Assembly: GCA_026129685.1 (NCBI GenBank)
Contig: JAHCHO010000003.1
Coordinates: 299,256-363,255, forward strand
Direction of reading: 5' to 3'
Origin: Fimbriimonadaceae bacterium
GTDB taxonomy: Bacteria; Armatimonadota; Fimbriimonadia; Fimbriimonadales; Fimbriimonadaceae
Length of the DNA stretch: 64,000 nt
Shown: positions 17,254-26,193 of the stretch, piece after piece
How the letters are laid out: each line of letters starts with the position of its first letter
Numbering within the stretch: position 1 is the stretch's first letter
The notes under the pieces: model-generated
Database searches by the model: none
Told to the model about the DNA's origin: nothing
Seen by the model: the letters and a program-made list of their open reading frames with translations, nothing else
Position numbers and translations under genes: made by a program

Positions 17254-18546
17254 CTATGTCACAAGGTGGCCCAAATTGGGATATGCCCTGAACACGGTAG
17301 TGGCCTCGCCGGCGAATCGTCGGTACATTGCCAGTGCGTCATCTCGCTTGAAATACGGGCTGTTCAATTCGGGATACTCGAGGTCCAACTCGGCGTCGGA
17401 CAGGTTTCTGAAGTCAAATACAAATCCTGCTAGATCAGAGAGGTTTCTCTTGCCTTCGTCTGTAGAGGGAAGTGCAGCGACGTTTTCGACGAAGAGGTCC
17501 CGTTTCCAAGGGTCGGCTTTGATGCCGTGGATCTCAAGAGAAATTCTCCGCACGAAGCAGGGAACGCAAGCGCCGCAGTGTCCATGCACCCGCGCGTTCT
17601 TCCAACAGCTATTGGAGGACGCTATGATCGAATTGTGCTTGGATGCAACCTTGGCAACAACTTCTCCTTTTGTCTGGTAGAGATATGGATTGTGAATATC
17701 CACTGCGTGGTCAAGTACCGCTGAAAAGAATCGCGCAGCATCAGCCACAAACTCTGGGTGGGCCGTATGCGTGGAAAACGCGCCTATCCGGGCTGGACTC
17801 AATGGCAAATGGATGGCCATCTGTCCGTTCTCGGCAATGAAGACCACCTCATGCATTCCGGTCCGCCTTGCGCCGATCGCCGCAATGGTCAGGAAGAGCA
17901 ACGATCTCGTTCGCTGCGAGACCTCGGGGTCTTCAGTGGGATTGTCGGAATCAGCCCCGGTTTTGGGGCCGGATCGCAATACGATCCTCCGAATATCACT
18001 CCCATAGGCCTTTGAAAGGTACTCATGGAGGGCCTTCTGAGATGCAATGGTGTAGGTGTTGCCCGTGACGTGGCTCGCGAGCAGCAGTTGATCAGGGCCG
18101 TGCACGTCCAATAGATCGACTGCGCCTGCGAAGGAGTCAAGTCCACCACTGAACAAGAGGGTCTTGCCCCTTCCATCTGGCCAACTCTGTTTGTCCTCGG
18201 GAGAGCCGGTTACGCGACGAAACTGAAGTGTCCAATTGTCGTCCGAAAGGATGTGGAGGATTCGCTCTAGCAGCTGCCTCTCCGCATTTAAGGCGGCATG
18301 ATTGACGACAGGGATAGAGAGCTCAATCGTCCGGTTAATGGCCTCGCGTTGGCCGCGCTTACAGGCAAGATCCGAAGCAAATATCGAAGAAACAACACGT
18401 AGGAGGTCTTCTTCCAGCGTGGTCAGATTGCCAACTTGCTTGGTCAGTTCATCGGCACCAGTTCTGAGATTGTCACCGCATACCCATACGAGGTCTACAG
18501 GTTGAGGCGGCTGGTCTGAGGCATCAAGGGCAACGTACAGTTTCAT
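17254..18546 (-). CDS. QueC/QatC-like PP-loop protein
   Basis: The 430-residue product has a PP-loop ATP pyrophosphatase motif, SGGLDSFAG at 133-141, and a C-terminal zinc-type cysteine cluster (CWKNARVHGHCGACVPCFVRR), the two hallmarks of QueC (7-cyano-7-deazaguanine synthase). QueC itself is about 220-240 residues; the extra N-terminal 125 residues and larger body match QueC-like proteins of anti-phage systems such as QatC. It overlaps the QatB-like gene by four bases (ATGA). No other queuosine-pathway gene is present, which argues for defence rather than tRNA modification. Confidence 0.8.
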   Translation of the reverse strand: MKLYVALDASDQPPQPVDLVWVCGDNLRTGADELTKQVGNLTTLEEDLLRVVSSIFASDLACKRGQREAINRTIELSIPVVNHAALNAERQLLERILHILSDDNWTLQFRRVTGSPEDKQSWPDGRGKTLLFSGGLDSFAGAVDLLDVHGPDQLLLASHVTGNTYTIASQKALHEYLSKAYGSDIRRIVLRSGPKTGADSDNPTEDPEVSQRTRSLLFLTIAAIGARRTGMHEVVFIAENGQMAIHLPLSPARIGAFSTHTAHPEFVADAARFFSAVLDHAVDIHNPYLYQTKGEVVAKVASKHNSIIASSNSCWKNARVHGHCGACVPCFVRRISLEIHGIKADPWKRDLFVENVAALPSTDEGKRNLSDLAGFVFDFRNLSDAELDLEYPELNSPYFKRDDALAMYRRFAGEATTVFRAYPNLGHLVT

Positions 18547-19130
18547 GACGGCGTCCCCCCCTGACGTTGCTTGATGACGGCCAGAACCCTGGAGACGTAA
18601 CTGATCCAGACAACTGAGTCTGCCGTCGGCGATCCCTCAACAGAAACTGAGGCCGCTGCCTTAGACGCCATGGCGGTCAATTGGGACCGGAATTCTCTCG
18701 CCGCGCTCACAGTGGGGAGCCTATGGCCCTCCGAGATGTGGCCAGCCATATCTCGGGACACAAGGTATCCAGTGGCTTCGGCGAAGAGGCGCTCAACGAA
18801 CAACGGGCCAGCATTTGGCTGGCCGGCAACTTGAATTGCCGCGCGTCGGGCTAAATCCGCTCCAAGCGACGCAGCCTTGCGGCCAGCAATTAGCTCATTC
18901 GCTAGCCTACTGGCCTCTGCTGGAGATTGCGCACGCTCGCTCATGGCTGCAAGCTCCAGAACTACGGGTTGGCTCAGCTGTTGCCCGAGATCGTTATCTT
19001 GCTGATGCGTGGCCGCACGCCAGATCTCCTGAAGCGCCCTTTCGGGAGAAATGGATGAATCCTGGTATGTGCGCTGGACTACTCTCCAACTTGGCGTATC
19101 CGGAGATCTCTGGTTCACCGAGGTACCCAT
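18543..19130 (-). CDS. QatB-like partner protein (N-terminus MGTS)
   Basis: A 195-residue helical protein starts MGTSVNQRSPDTPSWRVVQ and is coupled to both neighbours: its ATG shares a base with the nuclease stop (TGATG) and its stop overlaps the QatC-like start. In Qat systems the gene before qatC (qatB) encodes a protein of unclear function. By position and by the Met-Gly start, this is the likely partner of the QueC-like enzyme. I recall reports that QueC-like defence enzymes modify a partner N-terminal glycine, but cannot verify them here. Later it is Ala-rich with no catalytic motif. Confidence 0.6.
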   Translation of the reverse strand: MGTSVNQRSPDTPSWRVVQRTYQDSSISPERALQEIWRAATHQQDNDLGQQLSQPVVLELAAMSERAQSPAEASRLANELIAGRKAASLGADLARRAAIQVAGQPNAGPLFVERLFAEATGYLVSRDMAGHISEGHRLPTVSAAREFRSQLTAMASKAAASVSVEGSPTADSVVWISYVSRVLAVIKQRQGGTPS

Positions 19131-20065
19131 CAGCGTCCCCTTTGGACCGCGTCTTTCCCCAAATCCTTGACTTGGGCAGAAACGTCCTTGGCGAGAATAG
19201 TTGGGCGCGTAAGGATCTTGGCCCAGTTAATGGAGCGACGGAACAGTGGCTGACCCGAGAGGATGTTAACGATCTCCCCAAGGGTCGCGGCGGTCAAAAA
19301 ACTGAGGCTAATTCCCGAGTCCGCTAGGAAATTGTGGGATCGATCCTGTAAGCTCAGCTCAGAGTCAGCGAACTTGCCAGAGACCACAACAAAAGCGGTC
19401 AGACGTCCAAGTGAGGCTTCATACTTCCTATGGAAGCTCCGCACATAGTCGGAGAATTGACGAATTGCATCGGCAGTGACCTCATACCCTTCCTTGTAGG
19501 CCTTGGCGTCATAGAGGAGTAACGGTGCGCCTTGGTTGATGGCAACGCCGTCAGGCACAGCTTCGAAGAGTCGCTCCTGACCGTATTTGATTACTCTGCC
19601 ACCTATCAAGAACTGAAGCCCAGCGTGAACGTACTCTTCGAATAAGGTATCTGGTTCTCCAACAAGGCCGGCAGGCAGCACATTCACACCTAGTTGCCCA
19701 AGTCTGTCAGCAAATGGCGGTTGGAAAGGTAGCATCGAAAGTATCGGCCCCCCTAAGCGGTCAGTGAACTGGTCGACTGTTAAGAGAGGAGAACCGTCAA
19801 AGATCTCAGCTTGTACGACGTCTGAAACAATCACAGGCGCGATCGCATCCTGCTTGGCCCTCGATGCGATACTTGCAGCGTCGGCCCCGTTTAGGCACTG
19901 ATCGGTGAGAATAACGAGGTACCTCACTCGAACCCCGAAGAGATCGAACCTCTCGCAGTAGCATTCGAAATAGTTCGAGCGGGTCCTTCCTTCCAAGACC
20001 GTGAAGCCGCTCCCCACAAGTGCCCTAATGACTCGGGCCTTCAAGCCATTCGTGACCGACTCCAT
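19130..20065 (-). CDS. PD-(D/E)XK endonuclease-like protein
   Basis: The C-terminal half of the 311-residue product has a restriction-endonuclease core: a helix with Glu 143/144 (LFEEYVHAGLQFL), then ERLFEAVPDG (Asp 172) and LLLYDAKAY (Asp 186-Ala-Lys 188), the D...DxK arrangement, followed by a helix with DYVRSFHRKYE. The N-terminal half (GFTVLEGRTRSNYFECYCERF...RYLVILTD) is a small alpha/beta domain that may sense or recruit. The ATG directly follows the upstream TAA (TAAATG) with AAGGAGGG ahead. It is the probable DNA-cutting effector of the cassette. Confidence 0.75.
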   Translation of the reverse strand: MESVTNGLKARVIRALVGSGFTVLEGRTRSNYFECYCERFDLFGVRVRYLVILTDQCLNGADAASIASRAKQDAIAPVIVSDVVQAEIFDGSPLLTVDQFTDRLGGPILSMLPFQPPFADRLGQLGVNVLPAGLVGEPDTLFEEYVHAGLQFLIGGRVIKYGQERLFEAVPDGVAINQGAPLLLYDAKAYKEGYEVTADAIRQFSDYVRSFHRKYEASLGRLTAFVVVSGKFADSELSLQDRSHNFLADSGISLSFLTAATLGEIVNILSGQPLFRRSINWAKILTRPTILAKDVSAQVKDLGKDAVQRGR

Positions 20066-23000
20066 TTATGACCCTCCTTCAAGGACTGCTCGAACTGCCA
20101 TTTGCAGCTCGACAATGTGCCTCGGATTGAATCTGATAGTTGAAGCCGCCCTTGCGAGCACGACTGGCATGGTCGTGAACTCAGCTGACAGCGACATGAA
20201 CTGCGCAAAAATCTCTTCGTCCGAACTCCCGATCGCGTGTTGGAATTTCGCTGCGCAGACCGGGCAGAGAGCTAGTCGGTTCTGGTAGAGCTCTTGTCGA
20301 ACCAGGTGTAAGAATTGAATCGCTTCGAAGTACGGTGATCCATCATCAAGGCGAAACGGCATTGGCTGTTCGCACGCCTGACACCGAAGCTCTTCGTCAT
20401 CGTCGGTGTACCGGCTTGCCAAGTATGTTCTTGAGTCCTGAGCAATTGGTGAGCTAGTTCGTACGCTTCGGGACTTGACCTCGTACGTGATCTCCGGCGC
20501 GTTATGCGCTTCTTCTTCCACGACCTGAGCTAGCCGACCGATATCGGGAATCGACGATGTCGGGAAGGACACCCGCGCTGCGTCCCTGGCCAGCTCGGCC
20601 TTTATCCGAAGGTAAAGGGCTGGGTTCTGAGCGAGAGATCGAATCACCCATGCATCCTCTGCCGGTATCCCGAGATGACGTAAAGCTTCCCGCTCTCCGG
20701 CATTCTTGAATCCCAGGGCGGCTGCGAGCGCTTCAGCCTGAGGTGAAGTGACCTCAAATCCCTCGGGAAGGTCTTCGAGGGACACCTCGTCTGGGGAGTG
20801 CCATGTTTGGCTGTGATCGGGCAGCCACGCCGATGACATGCAAAGGTCCCCAATAGGGCTTCGTCTTTCGGAGATCCTTGAGTTCTCGAAGCTCTGCCTG
20901 GAGCTGACCTCGACCATGCCCCGGATCAGATGGGAGGAGGACAATAGCAGGTTCCAGAGGAACCGGGCTCTTTCCTCATTGATGTTTGCGAGTGCAAACT
21001 CCAAGCCAGGAATTGTCGCGCCCGGGTCAAACCTGTGGAGACCTCGTCGATGATCTCCCCATTCGTTGGCCAAGGTGACATGCCCGTCATGGTTGGCCGA
21101 CCGGTACACCGGAGCGACGGTGTCCAAGACCGCCTGCCGGCCCGCATTCAGAAAAGTGCTGATGTGTTCCCAAACCTCTTCCTCCAGGAGATCGCCGGAC
21201 ACAAACCAGACTTCGGGGTCGCCTGCAAACCAAAAGGCGAGCTCTTGTGTAGGAACCTTCACTTCCTGAGGACGTCGTAACGACAGTTTGGAGTCGTCCT
21301 CTGCGTTGTAGGCAAGGACAAATGGAGTGTTGAGGAGGGCCGTGCGAAGCTGGCCGGTTCGGGCAGTGCTGCACCTCTCGATTGCCGATCGAATGATGGC
21401 TAGATCATCCAGATACCCCGGAAGAAATGATGTGTAAGCAGCAAGACACGCTTCAACATCGTACCGTTGGATCCTCGGAAGAATAACTTCAAGGACCTCG
21501 TCGGTTGAGCTGCGGACTTCTAGGCCGAGCTTTATTAGGAAGCTTCTTGCCGTTTCGTTTGCGGCTACGTTCTTCCTGACTGTCCTCTCCGGTGCACCAA
21601 TCCCGGATGGCATATAGACCCGGGGCGTGCCATCTTCCCTGAAGGGCGGGATGTGCGCGCCGGATTCAGTTCGGATGATAGGCTTTCCACGTAAGACCCC
21701 CTGGGGCTGGTAACCGGCCTTGGCTCGCCAAAGTGACTGCTGGTTGTCTAGCAGTTCATAGAAGGAGCACATCCAATCGTCAGATTGAACGCTTAGGAAT
21801 TCGCCATCTATACGCGCGGCAAACTTATCTGCATCAACTTCCTCGACTCGAACGTGGCGCATAAGGTAGTCGTAAATCTCCTTCGAAGCGACCGCGTTCT
21901 TTTGAATGTCTGCGGATACCCACCGGATCTGATGAGGTCCACCGTCAGGATGCCCAAACAGGGCGCTCAACTGCGGCGACCCCAACAGGTTACGCAAGGG
22001 CTGGGAGTCGGACAGCTTAGCCTGAGCGGCCGGTGCGTGTTGCCCGTCATCAGTGGGAATCAGAGCTTCGGTGACAAGAGCACGCAGTGTTGCATCGTAG
22101 AGCGGGCGAAACGCCGAACCGTCGAAATCCGAGGGCCTTATCGGAAGAGCGTCCAAGCAGCTTGGTGACAGGAGCCCTCTGTCCCGAAGCTTCGGCAAGG
22201 TGTTGGCGAGTAACCGGGCGCAAGCTTCCATTAGCTGCCGATTCTCTTCACTGCCTTCTCTCAGGTTTGCACGACCATCATTCAGCAGGAATGGTCCGTG
22301 CAAACGGAATCTCAGATGGGTGAGCTCCCGAGTCGGGAAGAATACGTTTAACGTCGATTGGCCCGTTTCAGGCTTAATTGCACCATCTTCAAGAAGGAAC
22401 GCGATACTCACTTCGAGGTGCCTGTCTGCCCCGTCGATGTGAACTTCATCGGAATATTTGAGGTAGCGCTTCTTGAGTGTTCGCGGTGAGGATCCGCTTG
22501 CCGTTACTTGTTCCTCAAGGTCGACGGTGCCCCCTTCCTGCCGATTGCAGAGATAAGAACCCTGTCTGTTCCCGTCTTGCCACTCGATCCAAGAGAGATG
22601 GCGAAGGAAGAGCATTGTGTCTGCGCCAAGATTCTGAAGGCGCTCGCTGATGATTTGGTGAAGGCCGAGTTTTTCCTCAGGCAGGAGAGGCAGTATGAAT
22701 GTCGTCCATCCCTCCTTGAGGTGCGGCGTATGCTCAATGGGGTTCGGGACGACCAGATGCTCAATCGCGAAGGCGAAAGAATTGCCCTCCAGGGTGGTGT
22801 AGATCTCGGGCCGAGAAGTGATCGCGAATACCGATTTGAACCCGATTCCGAAGCGCCCGATTTTGTTTGGCTCGTTCGGCTTGAAGCTCATGCCTACGCC
22901 GGTGATGCTCCTAACGTCACGTTCGGTGAATTCTGTGCCGTTATGTCGAAAGGTTAAGCACGTCGGGCTAAGTTCAAAAGACGCCTCCGTGGCTCCCTGG

Positions 23001-23152
23001 TCTTCCGCGTTCTGCAGAAGCTCATAGATAAAGTGGGATGGGTTGGCATACTTATCAACCATCAAATGACGGAGTGGGTCCTCGAACTCATTCGCCACGT
23101 TCGCTTCGTGCCAAGTGTTCCGCTTCGCGCGGAGTTCTTCGAACCACTTCAT
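20066..23152 (-). CDS. Sacsin-like HATPase (GHKL) protein with C-terminal Cys4 domain
   Basis: The 1,028-residue protein begins with a GHKL ATPase of the sacsin/Hsp90 type: YELLQNAEDQGA (44-55, the N-box with Mg2+-binding Asn), RSITGVGMSFK (81-91) and KIGRFGIGFKSVF (97-109). The middle 700 residues are unassigned. Near the C-terminus CQACEQPMPFR and ALCPVCAAKF form two CxxC pairs, probably a treble-clef zinc domain related to those in DUF3883-type proteins. Sacsin-like ATPases occur in several anti-phage operons. It overlaps the helicase stop by four bases (ATGA). Confidence 0.8.
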   Translation of the reverse strand: MKWFEELRAKRNTWHEANVANEFEDPLRHLMVDKYANPSHFIYELLQNAEDQGATEASFELSPTCLTFRHNGTEFTERDVRSITGVGMSFKPNEPNKIGRFGIGFKSVFAITSRPEIYTTLEGNSFAFAIEHLVVPNPIEHTPHLKEGWTTFILPLLPEEKLGLHQIISERLQNLGADTMLFLRHLSWIEWQDGNRQGSYLCNRQEGGTVDLEEQVTASGSSPRTLKKRYLKYSDEVHIDGADRHLEVSIAFLLEDGAIKPETGQSTLNVFFPTRELTHLRFRLHGPFLLNDGRANLREGSEENRQLMEACARLLANTLPKLRDRGLLSPSCLDALPIRPSDFDGSAFRPLYDATLRALVTEALIPTDDGQHAPAAQAKLSDSQPLRNLLGSPQLSALFGHPDGGPHQIRWVSADIQKNAVASKEIYDYLMRHVRVEEVDADKFAARIDGEFLSVQSDDWMCSFYELLDNQQSLWRAKAGYQPQGVLRGKPIIRTESGAHIPPFREDGTPRVYMPSGIGAPERTVRKNVAANETARSFLIKLGLEVRSSTDEVLEVILPRIQRYDVEACLAAYTSFLPGYLDDLAIIRSAIERCSTARTGQLRTALLNTPFVLAYNAEDDSKLSLRRPQEVKVPTQELAFWFAGDPEVWFVSGDLLEEEVWEHISTFLNAGRQAVLDTVAPVYRSANHDGHVTLANEWGDHRRGLHRFDPGATIPGLEFALANINEERARFLWNLLLSSSHLIRGMVEVSSRQSFENSRISERRSPIGDLCMSSAWLPDHSQTWHSPDEVSLEDLPEGFEVTSPQAEALAAALGFKNAGEREALRHLGIPAEDAWVIRSLAQNPALYLRIKAELARDAARVSFPTSSIPDIGRLAQVVEEEAHNAPEITYEVKSRSVRTSSPIAQDSRTYLASRYTDDDEELRCQACEQPMPFRLDDGSPYFEAIQFLHLVRQELYQNRLALCPVCAAKFQHAIGSSDEEIFAQFMSLSAEFTTMPVVLARAASTIRFNPRHIVELQMAVRAVLEGGS

Positions 23153-26100
23153 TCGGCTTGCTCCACCACGACCACTCCAAGGGCCACCTGATCGAAGAGG
23201 ACTTCAGCGCGCGCCTCGGCGCTGTCGATTTCGGCGAGCCGACGGGAGAAATCAGCCTCGTGCTTCGAGATCTGGGACTGGAGCATTCTTCTGATGCTGG
23301 GGTTGGGGACTTTGGCATGCTTCTCCTGGAAGGAAGCAATCATGGCTTCATGGCTCAGCCGGAGACTCTCCCGGCGGAACCGACCCGTCTGGCGGGTAGT
23401 TTCGCGAAACTCCTCGCGAGCTGAAGACCATTGGTCGTAGTGCCTGTTCTCCAACTCATCGAACTTGGCTTGGTCAGGAAGGAATTCAAGGCCTATCGGT
23501 TCGCAGCGCCCTTCGGAAAGGAGTCGTAGGATCGCAGCAGCAATGTCGGGTCGCTCAGCGATGGTCTGCAAAGTCGCGTCTTCGGTGATGCCGATCCGTT
23601 GCCACATATATATGGCAAAAGGATACGTACCAGGGGCAAGCGAGCCATCCCTCACTCGCAGGGCGGTCTTGAACGGGGGTCTCTGGGCTTGCTTCCGGGA
23701 AGCCTGCACTGCCAACGGATGCACCGGAGTCACAAAGGCGAGCTTTCGATCTGCCGACGCGCTCCTGGAATCGAATGTGATCTGCATTCGCGGGTCACCA
23801 CCGATAAGATAAGTTTGCCATTGCCGGTGCACCGGAGAAGTCCGCTTCGGCAGGGCTTGGAACTCCTTTAACAGTCGGTGACGGGCATCCTGGTTGAGTC
23901 GTAGCGACTTGACGAGTTCATCTCCAGTGATTGCGTCCTCGGCACCAATATCTCGGAGGTAGTGGCGCACGAGGTTCTCCAAAGCGTCGGGTGTTAGCCA
24001 GGCGCTCGAAGCATCGTCAACTTCCTGTTTCACTTGTTCTGGGGGAAGGAGAATTCCGAAGAGCTGGCTCTGCTCCTCTTCAAGATGTTGCTGTTCTTGA
24101 ATGAGGCGAATGTTGTTGTCGGCAATCTGTTGGAGTCTGGCCTGCCGCTCTTCCTGTGAGAGCTCCAAACTCTCGGCAACGGACCTCAACTCTTCATTGA
24201 TTTGTCCAAGGATCTCCTCATTGCCTCCGAGTGCCCTTTGGAAGAGCCCGATTCTAAGAAGGCACCGATCATAAATGTCGTAGTCAACGGTGCCGGGTGT
24301 TACGAGGTTGTAGATTGCGACCGTCTCGCTCTCTTGTCCGTAGCGATCAATGCGACCGATGCGCTGCTCAATTCTTGCCGGATTCCACGGAAGGTCGAGA
24401 TTGACGATCGCGTCGCAGAACTGATAGTCAAGGCCCTCACATCCGACCTCGGAAGACAAGAGGACGTCAATCGCTCGGGGGTCTTCCGCTGGCAAGCTAA
24501 ACCTGTCTCGCAGTTCACGTCGTTCTTCATCGGGAACATCCCCGTGGATCAGCGCAATCCGGACGTCTTCCTCTTGCAGGTGCTCCAGCACGTAGGTAAG
24601 CGTGTGCCGGAACGAGCTGAACATGAGCAACTTGTTGTTACCCATTGACTGCTTCTCCCGTACGACCGCACGAAGCCGGTCGAGCTTCGGATCGGGCCCT
24701 TCGAGCGACCTTGCCAAGCTGAGCACACGCTCGATATCATCGCGAATCGTCGACACGACCTCTTCGCCTAACTCGTCATCCCAGGCATCGGCCTCATCGA
24801 GCTCAATCTCGCTAATTCGACGAGACAGGATTGACTCGATCAGTGGTGCCAGTCCGTAAAGGCAACTTGCCGCCTGACGCCGGAGGGTTGTCATCAAAAA
24901 GCGGACTGACCTAACTCCGTGTGCCCTGCGAAGAATCCTCTCTTGAGTCGCAAGTAGGGCATCGTGCAGGGCCTGTTGCGGTTCACTGAAAGGAACGGCG
25001 ACGGTTTCCGCTCGCCTTGTGGTGAACTCTCCGATGTCTCGGCGTCGCGTCCGATTAATCAGGCGTGCGAAGGTGTGCACGCCTTCTGTCTCCCGAATGA
25101 ATTCCAGTCGCCCTTCGGGGGTTAGATCCTCGCAGAGTTTGGCTATGGCTCGCGAAAAATCTGGATTCCGTCCCAAAACCGCCCGTCCCCAATCTGTGTT
25201 GCTCGCCCGCTCAAGGCTCTCTCGTGCGCTCTCCTGCCATCCGGGCTGCCCCGCACGGGCAGCAGCAATTGCCTCGTTGATAGCTGAGTTCGGCTCGGAC
25301 ATCATGCGGAACGAAGGGCGGTCAAGCACGACGTCTGGTCTTAGTAGATTGAGAAGGACATAAAGGTCGTCGCTCTCCAGTTGAATCGGAGTCGCGGTCA
25401 GGAATACAGCTGCGTCCGCGTTTTCCACGAGGAAGGAGACCGCTTGGTGAAGGTTGGTGTCCGTGCTCCTCAGGTGGTGCGCCTCATCGACGATTACCAA
25501 GTCAAAGCGAGGCGGGGGATCGAGGTTGAGTAGTCCTCGCTCTCCCTTTCGCCCTCCCGATTCCTCACCCAGAAGGTTGCGTTCATCGTTGAGCAACGAG
25601 AAGGGCAGAATGACTCGGGAGTGGCTGTCCGGCCACTCGCCGTCACGATTGGTTTCGGCAATGCAGTGCCTCAGCATCGGCCCGTCCAAGTGTTGGAAGC
25701 TCTCGTCAAATCTGGCCATTTCCTGCTGCCACTTGCGTTCTGTCACCAGAGCCTTGGGGCAGATGATGAGGACTGAGCGAACGTCGCGGCGCGCCTGCAG
25801 CTCGCGCAATATTAGGCCGGCTTCTATCGTCTTGCCGACGCCGACTTCATCGGCGATGAGAAGTCGGGGACGATCAGACCTAATGAACCGAAGAACCGGT
25901 CGGAACTGGTAAGGAATGAAGTTCACTCGCGCTGCGTGCAGTGAATAGAGGTTCGAAAGACTGGGTTGGTTAATTTGCAGTGCGGTGAGGCGCGCGCGGA
26001 ACTCCTCCAACACAAGCAATTCGCCCTCGTCTCCGACCTGGGCCGGTACGAGCATGCTTTCATAGTAGGTTGCGGTCCGGTTGTCCAGAAAGATTTGATA

Positions 26101-26193
26101 GCGGCGCTCAGGGTCGGCCTCTATAACGCGGATGACTGCTCCGGTCTTCGTAGGATCTGACTTCAGCGCGACGACTTGACCAACACTAAACAC
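23149..26193 (-). CDS. SNF2/RapA-type DNA translocase (helicase)
   Basis: This is a superfamily 2 ATPase of about 1,014 residues. After an N-terminal SH3-like segment (FSVGQVVALKSDPTKTGAVI) come motif I DEVGVGKT (about 115-122), motif II DEAHHL (236), motif III FLTATPIQ, and in the second RecA lobe SEVGCEGLDYQFCD and QRIGRIDRYGQ (motif VI). A long coiled-coil/charged C-terminal region follows. Domain order resembles RapA and DISARM DrmD. The frame extends to 26310, but a GTG at 26193 sits eight bases after GGGAGG and overlaps the preceding stop by eight bases (GTGTTTAG), so I take it as the start. Confidence 0.88.
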   Translation of the reverse strand: MFSVGQVVALKSDPTKTGAVIRVIEADPERRYQIFLDNRTATYYESMLVPAQVGDEGELLVLEEFRARLTALQINQPSLSNLYSLHAARVNFIPYQFRPVLRFIRSDRPRLLIADEVGVGKTIEAGLILRELQARRDVRSVLIICPKALVTERKWQQEMARFDESFQHLDGPMLRHCIAETNRDGEWPDSHSRVILPFSLLNDERNLLGEESGGRKGERGLLNLDPPPRFDLVIVDEAHHLRSTDTNLHQAVSFLVENADAAVFLTATPIQLESDDLYVLLNLLRPDVVLDRPSFRMMSEPNSAINEAIAAARAGQPGWQESARESLERASNTDWGRAVLGRNPDFSRAIAKLCEDLTPEGRLEFIRETEGVHTFARLINRTRRRDIGEFTTRRAETVAVPFSEPQQALHDALLATQERILRRAHGVRSVRFLMTTLRRQAASCLYGLAPLIESILSRRISEIELDEADAWDDELGEEVVSTIRDDIERVLSLARSLEGPDPKLDRLRAVVREKQSMGNNKLLMFSSFRHTLTYVLEHLQEEDVRIALIHGDVPDEERRELRDRFSLPAEDPRAIDVLLSSEVGCEGLDYQFCDAIVNLDLPWNPARIEQRIGRIDRYGQESETVAIYNLVTPGTVDYDIYDRCLLRIGLFQRALGGNEEILGQINEELRSVAESLELSQEERQARLQQIADNNIRLIQEQQHLEEEQSQLFGILLPPEQVKQEVDDASSAWLTPDALENLVRHYLRDIGAEDAITGDELVKSLRLNQDARHRLLKEFQALPKRTSPVHRQWQTYLIGGDPRMQITFDSRSASADRKLAFVTPVHPLAVQASRKQAQRPPFKTALRVRDGSLAPGTYPFAIYMWQRIGITEDATLQTIAERPDIAAAILRLLSEGRCEPIGLEFLPDQAKFDELENRHYDQWSSAREEFRETTRQTGRFRRESLRLSHEAMIASFQEKHAKVPNPSIRRMLQSQISKHEADFSRRLAEIDSAEARAEVLFDQVALGVVVVEQAE

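Noticed and set aside
17254-18546. Housekeeping QueC for queuosine synthesis
   Set aside because: The protein is nearly twice QueC length, lies in a defence operon on a mobile element and has no queD/queE/queF neighbours.
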